Assembly (NCBI GenBank): GCA_017354575.1
Contig: JAFMQP010000270.1
Coordinates: 1-5,660 of the forward strand
Length of the DNA: 5,660 nt
Direction: 5' to 3'
DNA from: Acidothermales bacterium
Lineage (GTDB): Bacteria; Actinomycetota; Actinomycetes; Streptosporangiales; WHST01
Shown: one piece after another, positions 1-5,660 of the stretch
Layout of the letters: every line of letters starts with the position of its first letter
Numbering within the stretch: position 1 is the first letter of the stretch
Notes under the pieces: generated by a model
Seen by the model: only the letters and a program-made list of their open reading frames with translations
Databases searched by the model: none
Told to the model about the DNA's origin: nothing
Program-made: the position numbers and the translations under genes

Positions 1-540
1 CACGCATCCGCTCGTCGTCGTGCCGCAGACGAGCAGCGTGTCCGCGCGGAGCGCCGTCAGGTGCGCCTCGAGCAGCGTACCGAAGAACGCGCTCGGCTTG
101 GCCTTCGCCAGGACCAGGTCGCGCGGCTCGGGCGCGATGTCGGCGACGACGTCGTTCGGTCGGACGGTCGGCGCCTGGCCGCCACCGGTCTCCGCGGACC
201 GCGTGTTCTTGTCCGCCCATCGGCCCGCGTCGAACCGGTCCGGCCGGTAGTCCATGCCCGTCGTGTAGACGACAGGAACGCGCTGCTCGTGGGCCGCGTC
301 GACCAGCGCCCTGATGTGCGGCATCGCTTCCCATGCCGCCTCGCCGCAGCTGTTGCGCCAGCGCTTCACCGACTCCAGGATCGGCTCCGGCCGGTCACCG
401 CAGAAGGCGTACGTGACGTCGACCACGACGACGACCGGCCGCGACCCGGGCCCGGCAGTGGCGCCGTAGCCCGAGCTGCCGAAGACCTTCTTGTCCCGCT
501 CCGTCAGGAAGCGTTCCCAGCCGCGTTCCAGGTCCGACAC
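1..540 (-). CDS. Isochorismatase-superfamily cysteine hydrolase (N-carbamoylsarcosine amidase / maleamate amidohydrolase-like), 3' end cut by window
   Basis: Translating the minus strand from a GTG at 538-540 gives 180 uninterrupted codons to the window edge, beginning VSDLERGWERFLTERD. The isochorismatase-like catalytic triad is visible: Asp41 in VVVVVDVTYAFCGD, Lys146 in KAKPSAFFGT, and the nucleophile Cys179 in GTTTSGCV, which falls at the very edge. The N-terminal lead (WERF..., then GYG and a G-rich turn) and the CGEAAW segment near residues 65-70 resemble the N-carbamoylsarcosine amidase / maleamate amidohydrolase branch rather than true isochorismatases. Such cytosolic enzymes hydrolyse C-N bonds of amides or carbamoyl groups through a cysteine thioester. 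About 30-60 residues should lie beyond the edge. The start is supported by AGGAG eight bases upstream, overlapping the end of the preceding UbiD gene. Family is confident; substrate is unknown. Alternatives within the superfamily include ureide amidohydrolases and nicotinamidase-like enzymes. Confidence 0.88.
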   Translation of the reverse strand, partial: MSDLERGWERFLTERDKKVFGSSGYGATAGPGSRPVVVVVDVTYAFCGDRPEPILESVKRWRNSCGEAAWEAMPHIRALVDAAHEQRVPVVYTTGMDYRPDRFDAGRWADKNTRSAETGGGQAPTVRPNDVVADIAPEPRDLVLAKAKPSAFFGTLLEAHLTALRADTLLVCGTTTSGCV

Positions 541-545
541 GCCGA

Positions 546-2147
546 TCACTCCTGTACGTCAGAGACGGGGGTGTTCATGGGGACGTCGCCTCGCCGGCGG
601 GCCTCGTTCTTCCGGCTCGTCTCCCAGAATTCGCCGCGTACCGCGGCCGCGGCCTCCGCCTCGAACTCCTCGCTCCAGTCGCCCAGCGAGTAGCCGAACC
701 ACGGCGCCTGCGGCTCGATACGCGGCAGCCCGAGCTCCTCCCAGATCTCCCGCGCATGCTCCATGTACTCGCGCTTGGGCAGGGAGATCGGCGGGTACGG
801 ACGCTTGAGCGTCGCGTCGAAGAGGATCGCCGCGTCCTCCTCGTCGTCGTACGGCGCCTTCGGTCCGTGGCCCCATGCGCGGTGCTCCAGCACCTGCATG
901 TCGTGACGTGGGTCCATCCGGTACGCGAGCGCCCAGAGGATCGCGTCGGTGTTCTCGGGCTCGATGTCGTCGTCGACGGCGATGGTGAACTTGCCGACCG
1001 CGTTCTGCATCGAGCTCGCGGCGTACAGCGCACGCCAGACGTTCGTCCGTTCCGCGCCGCGCTCGAAGACGAGCACGACGAACTTCCTGATGTTCGTGAG
1101 CGGCTCGTGCAGGAAGACCCGCTTCACACCGCGGACGCCGAGCTCCTTCAGCGTCGTCAGGAAGCGTTCCTCGTACGCCAGCTTCTTGATCAGGCTCGAC
1201 TCGCTCGGCGTCACCTGGCTGATGATGGACGGGAAGATCGCGTCACGCCTGCGCGTGATCGCCGTGACGTTCATGAACGCGTTGAACTCCTGCAGGTTCA
1301 CGTGTCCGTGCGACTCACCGAACGGCGCCTCGGGCTCCAGCAGCTCGGTGTCGATGAGCCCCTCGATGACGATCTCGGCCTCGGCGGGCACCAGGACGTC
1401 GACGGTACGCGCACGCACGACGTTCAGCGGCTCGCCGACAAGTCCGCCGGCGACCGCGTTCTCGTCGACGCCGATCGGCACCTTCTGCACCGCGGTCAGG
1501 GTGACGCACGGCGGCGCTCCCACGACGATGGCGCACGGCAACGGCTCCCGCCTCGCCCTGGCCACGTCCCAGTGCTCCGCGATGCCCTGGTTGAGCTCGC
1601 GGGACGCGTTCATGCCGACGCACGTCGCACTCTTGATCTGGCCGCGGTAGTTGCCGGAGTTCTGCACGCCCGTCTCCGGGTGCCGGGTGATGTAGTGCCC
1701 GCTCGTCAGGTACGGCCCGTTGTCCCAGCCCGGCGAGGAGATCGGCACGGGCAGCGTGTCGAGACCGTTCTCGGCGAGGTCGTCGCCGGTGAACACCAGC
1801 TCCTGGCACGGCCCGTCCTCGACCAGCTTCGGCTCGATCGGCTCGCCGATCGCACGTGCCCACTGCGCGCCGACCTCGTCGAGCGCACACCCCATCGACA
1901 TCGCGTAGATGTCCCGGTTCGAGGCGAGCGCCCCGACGAGCACCGGGGTGCCGTACTTCCGGCCCTGCGCGTCGACCACGTTCTCGAACAGGAACGCCTT
2001 CCGCTGTTCCGGCGGGATGCCACCGCAGAACTGCCAGCGCACCAACGGGTGCAGCTCGGTGTTCTTGTCGATGGCGCGCCGTACCCGGACGAGCAGGCCC
2101 GCCTCGTCGAGCCGCCGTACGTGGTCGTGCAGGTCCGGGTAGGTCAT
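546..2147 (-). CDS. UbiD-family prenylated-FMN-dependent decarboxylase, complete (UbiD paralog 1)
   Basis: This 533-residue protein has the length and landmarks of the UbiD family, cytosolic (de)carboxylases that use prenylated FMN on unsaturated or aromatic acids. Visible landmarks are NSGNYR at 163-168 (metal-ligand Asn163 and catalytic Arg168), Glu229 in GVDEN (equivalent to the second acidic metal ligand), AEIVIEG at 257-263, and EAPFGESHG at 273-281 with the catalytic Glu273 and Glu278. The C-terminal domain has KFTIAVDDDIEP at 386-397. A further tail, LPKREYMEHAREIWEELGLP then PWFGYSLGDW, is typical of one UbiD clade. No His is present between residues 178 and 191, where the third metal ligand is expected; His192 follows. 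The ATG start has AAAGGGA seven bases upstream, and the permease stop is 13 bases away. Its place behind an importer and before an amidase-like hydrolase suggests catabolism. Substrate is not predictable; carboxylation in the reverse direction is also possible. Confidence 0.93.
   Translation of the reverse strand: MTYPDLHDHVRRLDEAGLLVRVRRAIDKNTELHPLVRWQFCGGIPPEQRKAFLFENVVDAQGRKYGTPVLVGALASNRDIYAMSMGCALDEVGAQWARAIGEPIEPKLVEDGPCQELVFTGDDLAENGLDTLPVPISSPGWDNGPYLTSGHYITRHPETGVQNSGNYRGQIKSATCVGMNASRELNQGIAEHWDVARARREPLPCAIVVGAPPCVTLTAVQKVPIGVDENAVAGGLVGEPLNVVRARTVDVLVPAEAEIVIEGLIDTELLEPEAPFGESHGHVNLQEFNAFMNVTAITRRRDAIFPSIISQVTPSESSLIKKLAYEERFLTTLKELGVRGVKRVFLHEPLTNIRKFVVLVFERGAERTNVWRALYAASSMQNAVGKFTIAVDDDIEPENTDAILWALAYRMDPRHDMQVLEHRAWGHGPKAPYDDEEDAAILFDATLKRPYPPISLPKREYMEHAREIWEELGLPRIEPQAPWFGYSLGDWSEEFEAEAAAAVRGEFWETSRKNEARRRGDVPMNTPVSDVQE
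549..553 (-). promoter_or_regulatory. Ribosome binding site of the cysteine hydrolase gene
   Basis: The minus strand reads AGGAG, followed by 8 bases and then GTG at 540. The site sits in the last codons of the upstream decarboxylase gene and runs into its TGA stop, so the two genes are probably translationally coupled. It decides the GTG start, since no ATG lies nearby in this frame. Confidence 0.7.
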
Positions 2148-2154
2148 GAGGCGA

Positions 2155-2161
2155 TCCCTTT
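2155..2161 (-). promoter_or_regulatory. Ribosome binding site of UbiD paralog 1
   Basis: The minus strand reads AAAGGGA seven bases before the ATG at 2147. Its first base is the last base of the permease stop codon, so ribosomes finishing the permease could reinitiate here. Confidence 0.7.
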
Positions 2162-2973
2162 CAACGGCCGCCGCTCATCGCGGCGTGCCACGGTGCGAGC
2201 CTGCGTTCGGCGAGCCCGACGAGCCACGTGAGGATGATGCCGAAGAGCAGCACCACGATCACGGGTACGAACATCCGTGCCGTGTCGAAGCTGTTGCCGG
2301 CGTTGATGATGATTCCGCCGAGCCCCGTGACCGCGGTGAAGAACTCCGCGATCACCATGCCGATGACTGCCCGGCCGACTCCGAGGCGGAGACCGGTCAT
2401 GATGTGCGGCATCGTGCCGGGAACGATGATCTTGCGCATGATCTCGGCCTGGGAGGCACCGAAGCTCTCGCCCACCTCGATCAACGTCCGCGGCACGGCC
2501 TGCACACCGCGCCAGGTGTTGATGAGGATCGGGAACACGGTGAGAGTGAAGACCACGGCGACCTTCACCGTGTAGCCGGTGCCGAACCACACGATGAACA
2601 GCGGGATCAGCGCGACGAGCGGCGTCGCGTAACCCGCGGTGATGTACGGGCCGAAGCCCGCCTCCACCAACCGGTACCGGCCCACGACCAGGCCGACGGG
2701 AACACCCACCACGATGGCGAGCAGGTAGGCCGGCACGAACGACGAGATGCTGGACAGGAACGCGGCTCCCAGCGACCCGTCGCCGATGAGCGCCAACGCC
2801 TCCTTGAACACCGCGGTCGGGTACGACATGGCGATGGGGCTCACGCGTGACCCGACGATCTGCCACAGGACGAGGACGACGATCCCGACCACGATCGCGG
2901 CCAGGGCGTTGACGAGCCTGCGACTGCCCGGGCTCGGTACCCGCGCCCTACCGCGCGCGCTCTGCTGGCTCAC
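2161..2973 (-). CDS. ABC transporter permease, NitT/TauT (SsuC/TauC-like) family
   Basis: This 270-residue integral membrane protein is the translocation channel of the importer encoded with it. Hydrophobic segments lie near residues 20-41, 76-98, 110-130, 134-152, 196-223 and 235-255, giving about six membrane spans with the N-terminus inside. The cytoplasmic EAA loop that docks on the ATPase is clear at about 166-196 (EVGESFGASQAEIMRKIIVPG then MPHIMTGLRLG), with the conserved Gly and the Ala/Gly-rich start. This is the binding-protein-dependent transport permease fold, and the pattern matches nitrate, taurine, alkanesulfonate and aromatic-acid importers. The start is GTG, whose bases overlap the ATPase stop codon as GTGA. 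An in-frame stop lies three codons upstream, so no longer form is possible. The nearest purine-rich site, GGGAG, is 13 bases away, so coupling to ATPase translation is likely. One permease gene implies a homodimeric channel. Confidence 0.95.
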   Translation of the reverse strand: MSQQSARGRARVPSPGSRRLVNALAAIVVGIVVLVLWQIVGSRVSPIAMSYPTAVFKEALALIGDGSLGAAFLSSISSFVPAYLLAIVVGVPVGLVVGRYRLVEAGFGPYITAGYATPLVALIPLFIVWFGTGYTVKVAVVFTLTVFPILINTWRGVQAVPRTLIEVGESFGASQAEIMRKIIVPGTMPHIMTGLRLGVGRAVIGMVIAEFFTAVTGLGGIIINAGNSFDTARMFVPVIVVLLFGIILTWLVGLAERRLAPWHAAMSGGR

Positions 2974-3839
2974 CGTCGATCACCCACTCCCTGCGACGCG
3001 TCCGCGCCGCTGTTCGCCTCTTGCAGCAGCCGCCACAGGTGTGCCCGGATGCGACCGAACTCCGCGGACGCCCGCAGCTCGACCGCGTCCGGCCGGGGCC
3101 GTGGCAGGTCGACGTCGACGATCGCGTGGATGCGGCCCGGGTTCGGCGCCATCATGACCACGCGGTCGGCGAGCAGCACGGCCTCGTCGAGGTCGTGGGT
3201 GACGAACAGGATCGTCCTGTTGTCGCCCGCGTGGATGCGCAGGAGCTCGGACTGCAGCGTCTCCCGCGTCTGCGCGTCGAGCGCGCCGAACGGCTCGTCC
3301 ATCAGCAGGACGTCCGGCTCGATGGCGAGCGCCCGTGCCATGCCGACGCGCTGCCGCATGCCGCCGGACAGCTCGTACGGTCGCAGGTGCTGCGACTCGT
3401 CCAGGCCCACCAGGCGCAGGTAGCGGCCGGCGATCTCGTGGCGTTCCGCGGACCGGATGCCGCGCAGCTCGAGCCCGAACTCGACGTTCGCCAGCGCGGA
3501 ACGCCACGGGAACAGCTCGGCGTGCTGGAACACCATCGCGCGGTCCTTGCCCGGCCCGTCGATGGGTGTCCCGTTCACGTACACCGTGCCGGACGTCGCG
3601 CTCTCCAGTCCCATGAGGACTCGCAGGAGCGTCGTCTTGCCGCATCCGCTCATGCCCGTGAGGGTGACGACCTCTCCCTCACGGATGGAAAGCGACACGT
3701 CGTCGAGCGCGCGGACCGTGCGTGTCTTCGCGCCCTGGCGGGAGGCGAACTCCTTCGACACCCCCTCGAACCTGACCTTCGGCGTCGCCGTACCGTCGAC
3801 ACGGTCTGTCGACTTGATCGCCTCCCGACCGTCCGCCAT
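2970..3839 (-). CDS. ABC transporter ATP-binding protein, NitT/TauT (SsuB/TauB-like) family
   Basis: This 289-residue cytosolic ATPase powers the importer. All nucleotide-binding motifs are intact: Walker A GMSGCGKT at 62-69, Q-loop Gln105 in MVFQHAELFPW, signature LSGGM at 157-161 followed by RQRVGMARAL, Walker B VLLMDEP at 177-183 with catalytic Glu182, D-loop GALDA, and switch His215 in FVTHDLDEA. The FQ...LFPW and THDLDEA forms are typical of nitrate/sulfonate/taurine ATPases. About 20 residues precede the usual family start at KVRFEGVSKEF. No extra regulatory domain follows the ATPase core; the last 40 residues are a short charged tail. I chose the ATG at 3839 because AGGTGG lies six bases upstream and because the open frame further upstream overlaps the binding-protein gene and encodes nothing recognisable. 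The stop overlaps the permease start by four bases. Confidence 0.96.
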   Translation of the reverse strand: MADGREAIKSTDRVDGTATPKVRFEGVSKEFASRQGAKTRTVRALDDVSLSIREGEVVTLTGMSGCGKTTLLRVLMGLESATSGTVYVNGTPIDGPGKDRAMVFQHAELFPWRSALANVEFGLELRGIRSAERHEIAGRYLRLVGLDESQHLRPYELSGGMRQRVGMARALAIEPDVLLMDEPFGALDAQTRETLQSELLRIHAGDNRTILFVTHDLDEAVLLADRVVMMAPNPGRIHAIVDVDLPRPRPDAVELRASAEFGRIRAHLWRLLQEANSGADASQGVGDRR

Positions 3840-3841
3840 CG

Positions 3842-4906
3842 TCAGCCACCTGCCTTGACTTCCTTGCCGACCTTCGTGAGCGCCTTCTGCCTGTACGAGC
3901 TGTCGACGATGTCGTTGATGTTGATCTTCTTCTTCTGCAACCCGTTGCTCAACCGGAACTGCTGCAGCCAGTTCAGCTTGTCCGTCGGGATCTCGCATGT
4001 CGGTGACGACGCGTGGTACTTGATGATGCGGTCGTAGGCGTACGCGACGCTCGGGTCGGATGCCGGCTTCTTCAACGTCTTCGCGGACAGGGCGAGCTCG
4101 GCGTCCCGGTGCTTGGTCGCGTAGCTGATCCCCTCCATCTCGGCGGCGAGGAACGCGACCGCGGCCTTCGGTTTCTTCTTCAGCGACTGGCTGTTCGCGG
4201 CGATGACGAACCGTGGATAGTTCGGGAGCAGGTCCTCCGCGGCCGCGAGCAGGTGGAGCTTCGGCTGGCCCTTGAGCCGGGGCACGAACTCCGGCGACAC
4301 GGCGACCGCGTCCACACGGCCGGCGAGCAGCGCCTGGAAGCGCTGCGCGTCGTTGCCGACGCTCACTGCACGGACCGACTTCGGGTCGACCCCCTTGACC
4401 TTCAGCATCGCGCGCGCCGCGACGTCCGGAAGCGAGCCCGGTTGCGAGACGCCGATCGACTTCCCTTTGAGGTCGGCGAACGACTTGACGCTCGACTTCG
4501 CGATGAGGCTGTAGGTGAGCCCTGGCAACGTGGAGCCGATGATCTTCTCGTGCGCACCGCGTTGCGCCGCGTCGAAGATGGGGTCCGGCGCCGTCTCGAT
4601 CGAGTCGACGCTGCCGGAGGCGAGTGCCTGGTTCAGCGGGATGTTCCCGGTGAACTGCTTGATCTGGACCTTCACGCCCTGCTTCTGGAAGAACTTGCGT
4701 TCCTGCGCCATCAGGATGAATCCCGAGTCGCCCTTCGGGGTGACGATCGCGTGCACCCAGGTGTCCGAGGCCGACCCGGATGTCCCGTTGGAACATCCGA
4801 CGAGCCCGGCGACCAGCGCGCCGACTCCCACGGCCGCGACCGAGCGCCGCCGCCAGAGTCGTGTCGTGTCTTGCCTGTCGCTAAACCGTGTCCTGAACCA
4901 TGGCAT
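3842..4906 (-). CDS. ABC transporter substrate-binding lipoprotein, NitT/TauT (NMT1/SsuA-like) type
   Basis: The 354-residue protein is predicted to be a membrane-anchored extracellular receptor that hands substrate to the adjacent permease. Its N-terminus has an Arg-rich stretch (RLWRRR at 16-21), a hydrophobic core VAAVGVGALVAGLVG and a lipobox LVGC, giving lipidated Cys38. A Ser/Gly/Thr-rich linker follows, then a two-lobed periplasmic-binding fold. Landmarks are SGFILMAQERKFFQKQGV, the loop GSVDSIETAPDP, FADLKGKSIGVSQPGS (typical of the NMT1/SsuA family), and DAQRFQALLAGRVDAVAVSP. The C-terminal part is Lys-rich. I prefer the ATG at 4906, six bases after GAAGGG. A GTG at 4948 would add 14 residues (368 aa) and directly abut the upstream stop, but lacks a well-placed Shine-Dalgarno site. 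Specificity cannot be read from the sequence; neighbours suggest an aromatic or heteroaromatic carboxylate, while sulfonates or pyrimidines are also bound by relatives. Confidence 0.93.
   Translation of the reverse strand: MPWFRTRFSDRQDTTRLWRRRSVAAVGVGALVAGLVGCSNGTSGSASDTWVHAIVTPKGDSGFILMAQERKFFQKQGVKVQIKQFTGNIPLNQALASGSVDSIETAPDPIFDAAQRGAHEKIIGSTLPGLTYSLIAKSSVKSFADLKGKSIGVSQPGSLPDVAARAMLKVKGVDPKSVRAVSVGNDAQRFQALLAGRVDAVAVSPEFVPRLKGQPKLHLLAAAEDLLPNYPRFVIAANSQSLKKKPKAAVAFLAAEMEGISYATKHRDAELALSAKTLKKPASDPSVAYAYDRIIKYHASSPTCEIPTDKLNWLQQFRLSNGLQKKKININDIVDSSYRQKALTKVGKEVKAGG
3846..3851 (-). promoter_or_regulatory. Ribosome binding site of the ABC ATPase
   Basis: The minus strand reads AGGTGG six bases before the ATG at 3839, inside the last codons of the binding-protein gene. 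It decides this start over the much longer open frame that runs upstream through the binding-protein gene. Confidence 0.65.
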
Positions 4907-4912
4907 GACGAA

Positions 4913-4918
4913 CCCTTC
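4913..4918 (-). promoter_or_regulatory. Ribosome binding site deciding the binding-protein start
   Basis: The minus strand reads GAAGGG, then six bases, then ATG at 4906. The alternative GTG at 4948 has its nearest purine-rich stretch (GGAG) about 14 bases away. This favours the shorter protein, whose signal peptide then has a normal 21-residue N-region. Confidence 0.65.
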
Positions 4919-4948
4919 GTTCGGGGCATGATCCGTGCGCTCCGACAC

Positions 4949-5660
4949 TCATCGTTCGCGCGCTCCGGAGAACAGCTCTGGATACTTGCCCGTCACCCGA
5001 TCCGCGACGTCGGTCGGGACGGTGACGGCCTGTGGGAACGTGCCGTGCGCGTGCCTGCGGTACGGCCGGCACGCGTTGATCACGGCACGCGACATCGGCA
5101 ACTCGTCGAGCCCGTCGTCCGGCCCCCGTACGACCATCGGGTCGAGTGCCATGCCCCAGGAGTTCTTCACGAACTCGATCGCGTCGGCCGGGTCAGTGCG
5201 AGTGCACAGCGCCCAGATCACCTGATGCATGTCGCTCGGGTCGATGTCGTCGTCGACGACGACCGTGTACTTGCCGCCGAAGGCGCCCTCGTGGATCTGT
5301 GCCGCCACGAGGCCCGCCTGCTCGGCGTGCCCGAGGTGGGCCTGCTGGATGGCGACCACGTTGAAAGCGCGGGTGAATCCCGCCTCGTGGCACCACACAC
5401 CGGTGACGCCGGGGATACCGGCCTCGTCGAGCGCGTCCCAGATCATGGCCGAGCGCATCGGACACCGGAAGTAGGAGTAGTCGTACGGAGGGACGCCCGC
5501 GCAGGTGCTGAGCATGATCGGGTCGTCCCTGTAGTAGAGCGCCTCGACGTCGAGCGTCGGCGTCTGCATCTTGCCGCCCGCGTAGTAGCCGAGGAACTCT
5601 CCGTACGGTCCTTCCGACACGGTGTCCTCGGACAGGTAGCCCTCCACCACGACCTCGCTA
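4949..5660 (-). CDS. UbiD-family decarboxylase, C-terminal part (UbiD paralog 2), 5' end cut by window
   Basis: The visible 236 residues are the C-terminal half of a UbiD-family enzyme. The frame is open to the window edge and begins SEVVVEGYL, the family's conserved strand before the active site, so a GTG at 5650 is an internal Val codon and not the start. EGPYGEFLGYY carries both catalytic acids (visible residues Glu16 and Glu21). KYTVVVDDDIDP matches the C-terminal domain motif of the other UbiD protein in this cluster (KFTIAVDDDIEP). It lacks the long IWEELGLP/PWFGY tail of that paralog and instead ends soon after MALDP and SRAVINACRPY, so the two belong to different clades. The N-terminal prFMN/metal-binding residues lie outside the window. 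The stop is directly followed by the possible GTG of the binding-protein gene, placing this enzyme upstream in the same operon. Substrate unknown. Confidence 0.92.
   Translation of the reverse strand, partial: SEVVVEGYLSEDTVSEGPYGEFLGYYAGGKMQTPTLDVEALYYRDDPIMLSTCAGVPPYDYSYFRCPMRSAMIWDALDEAGIPGVTGVWCHEAGFTRAFNVVAIQQAHLGHAEQAGLVAAQIHEGAFGGKYTVVVDDDIDPSDMHQVIWALCTRTDPADAIEFVKNSWGMALDPMVVRGPDDGLDELPMSRAVINACRPYRRHAHGTFPQAVTVPTDVADRVTGKYPELFSGARER

Noticed and set aside
61..693. Plus-strand open frames across positions 20-693
   Set aside because: They are antisense to the cysteine hydrolase and the end of the UbiD gene, both of which have intact catalytic motifs.
2148..2160. Possible promoter or terminator in the 13-base gap between permease and UbiD genes
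   Set aside because: The gap is too short for either and is filled by the ribosome binding site and its spacer.
756..2231. A long plus-strand open frame of 491 codons antisense to the UbiD gene
   Set aside because: Its translation is Arg/Asp/Val-rich with no recognisable domain, and it lies opposite a gene with strong family motifs. Long antisense frames are expected in GC-rich DNA.
3021..4037. A plus-strand open frame of 338 codons antisense to the ATPase and the end of the binding-protein gene, and a similar one at 2146-2850
   Set aside because: Both are low-complexity, charged translations opposite clear ABC transporter genes; no ribosome binding site or domain supports them.
3840..4796. 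A possible N-terminal extension of the ATPase making a 608-residue fusion
   Set aside because: The extra 319 codons run in another frame through the binding-protein gene on the same strand and encode an Arg/Gly-rich sequence without a domain. The ATG at 3839 with its ribosome binding site gives a normal-length ATPase.
5648..5650. GTG as the start of UbiD paralog 2
   Set aside because: The frame continues upstream to the edge and the preceding residues (Ser-Glu-Val) belong to the conserved AEIVxEG-like strand, so this is an internal Val codon of a truncated gene.

Overview
The window is GC-rich, with strong G/C preference at third codon positions, GTG as well as ATG starts, and almost no intergenic space. 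This points to an actinobacterium; the genus cannot be told from the sequence. Every gene I can support lies on the minus strand. Six genes are packed head to tail and both ends of the cluster are cut by the window, so neither its promoter nor its terminator is visible.

In transcription order (from high to low coordinates) the genes are: the C-terminal part of a UbiD-family decarboxylase (4949 to beyond 5660); a lipoprotein substrate-binding protein of the NitT/TauT (NMT1-like) type (3842-4906); its ABC ATPase (2970-3839); its inner-membrane permease (2161-2973); a complete second UbiD-family decarboxylase (546-2147); and the N-terminal 180 residues of an isochorismatase-superfamily cysteine hydrolase (540 running off at 1). 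Junctions are a few bases or overlaps (a GTGA overlap between ATPase and permease, a 2-base gap before the ATPase, 13 bases before the second decarboxylase, 5 bases before the hydrolase). Most starts have a clear Shine-Dalgarno sequence inside or next to the end of the preceding gene. This looks like one translationally coupled operon.

Reading the genes together, the simplest model is an uptake-and-degradation operon. A single-component ABC importer (one binding protein, one permease, one ATPase) brings in a small, probably carboxylated aromatic or heteroaromatic compound. One or two prenylated-FMN-dependent UbiD enzymes remove or add carboxyl groups. A hydrolase related to N-carbamoylsarcosine amidase and maleamate amidohydrolase cleaves an amide or carbamoyl bond, which hints at a nitrogen-containing substrate. 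The substrate itself cannot be read from the sequence. Two different UbiD paralogs bracketing a dedicated importer, with an amidase-like hydrolase downstream, is the most interesting aspect of the window. No prFMN synthase (UbiX), regulator, mobile element, RNA gene, CRISPR or repeat array was seen. No stretch above 300 bases lacks a gene.
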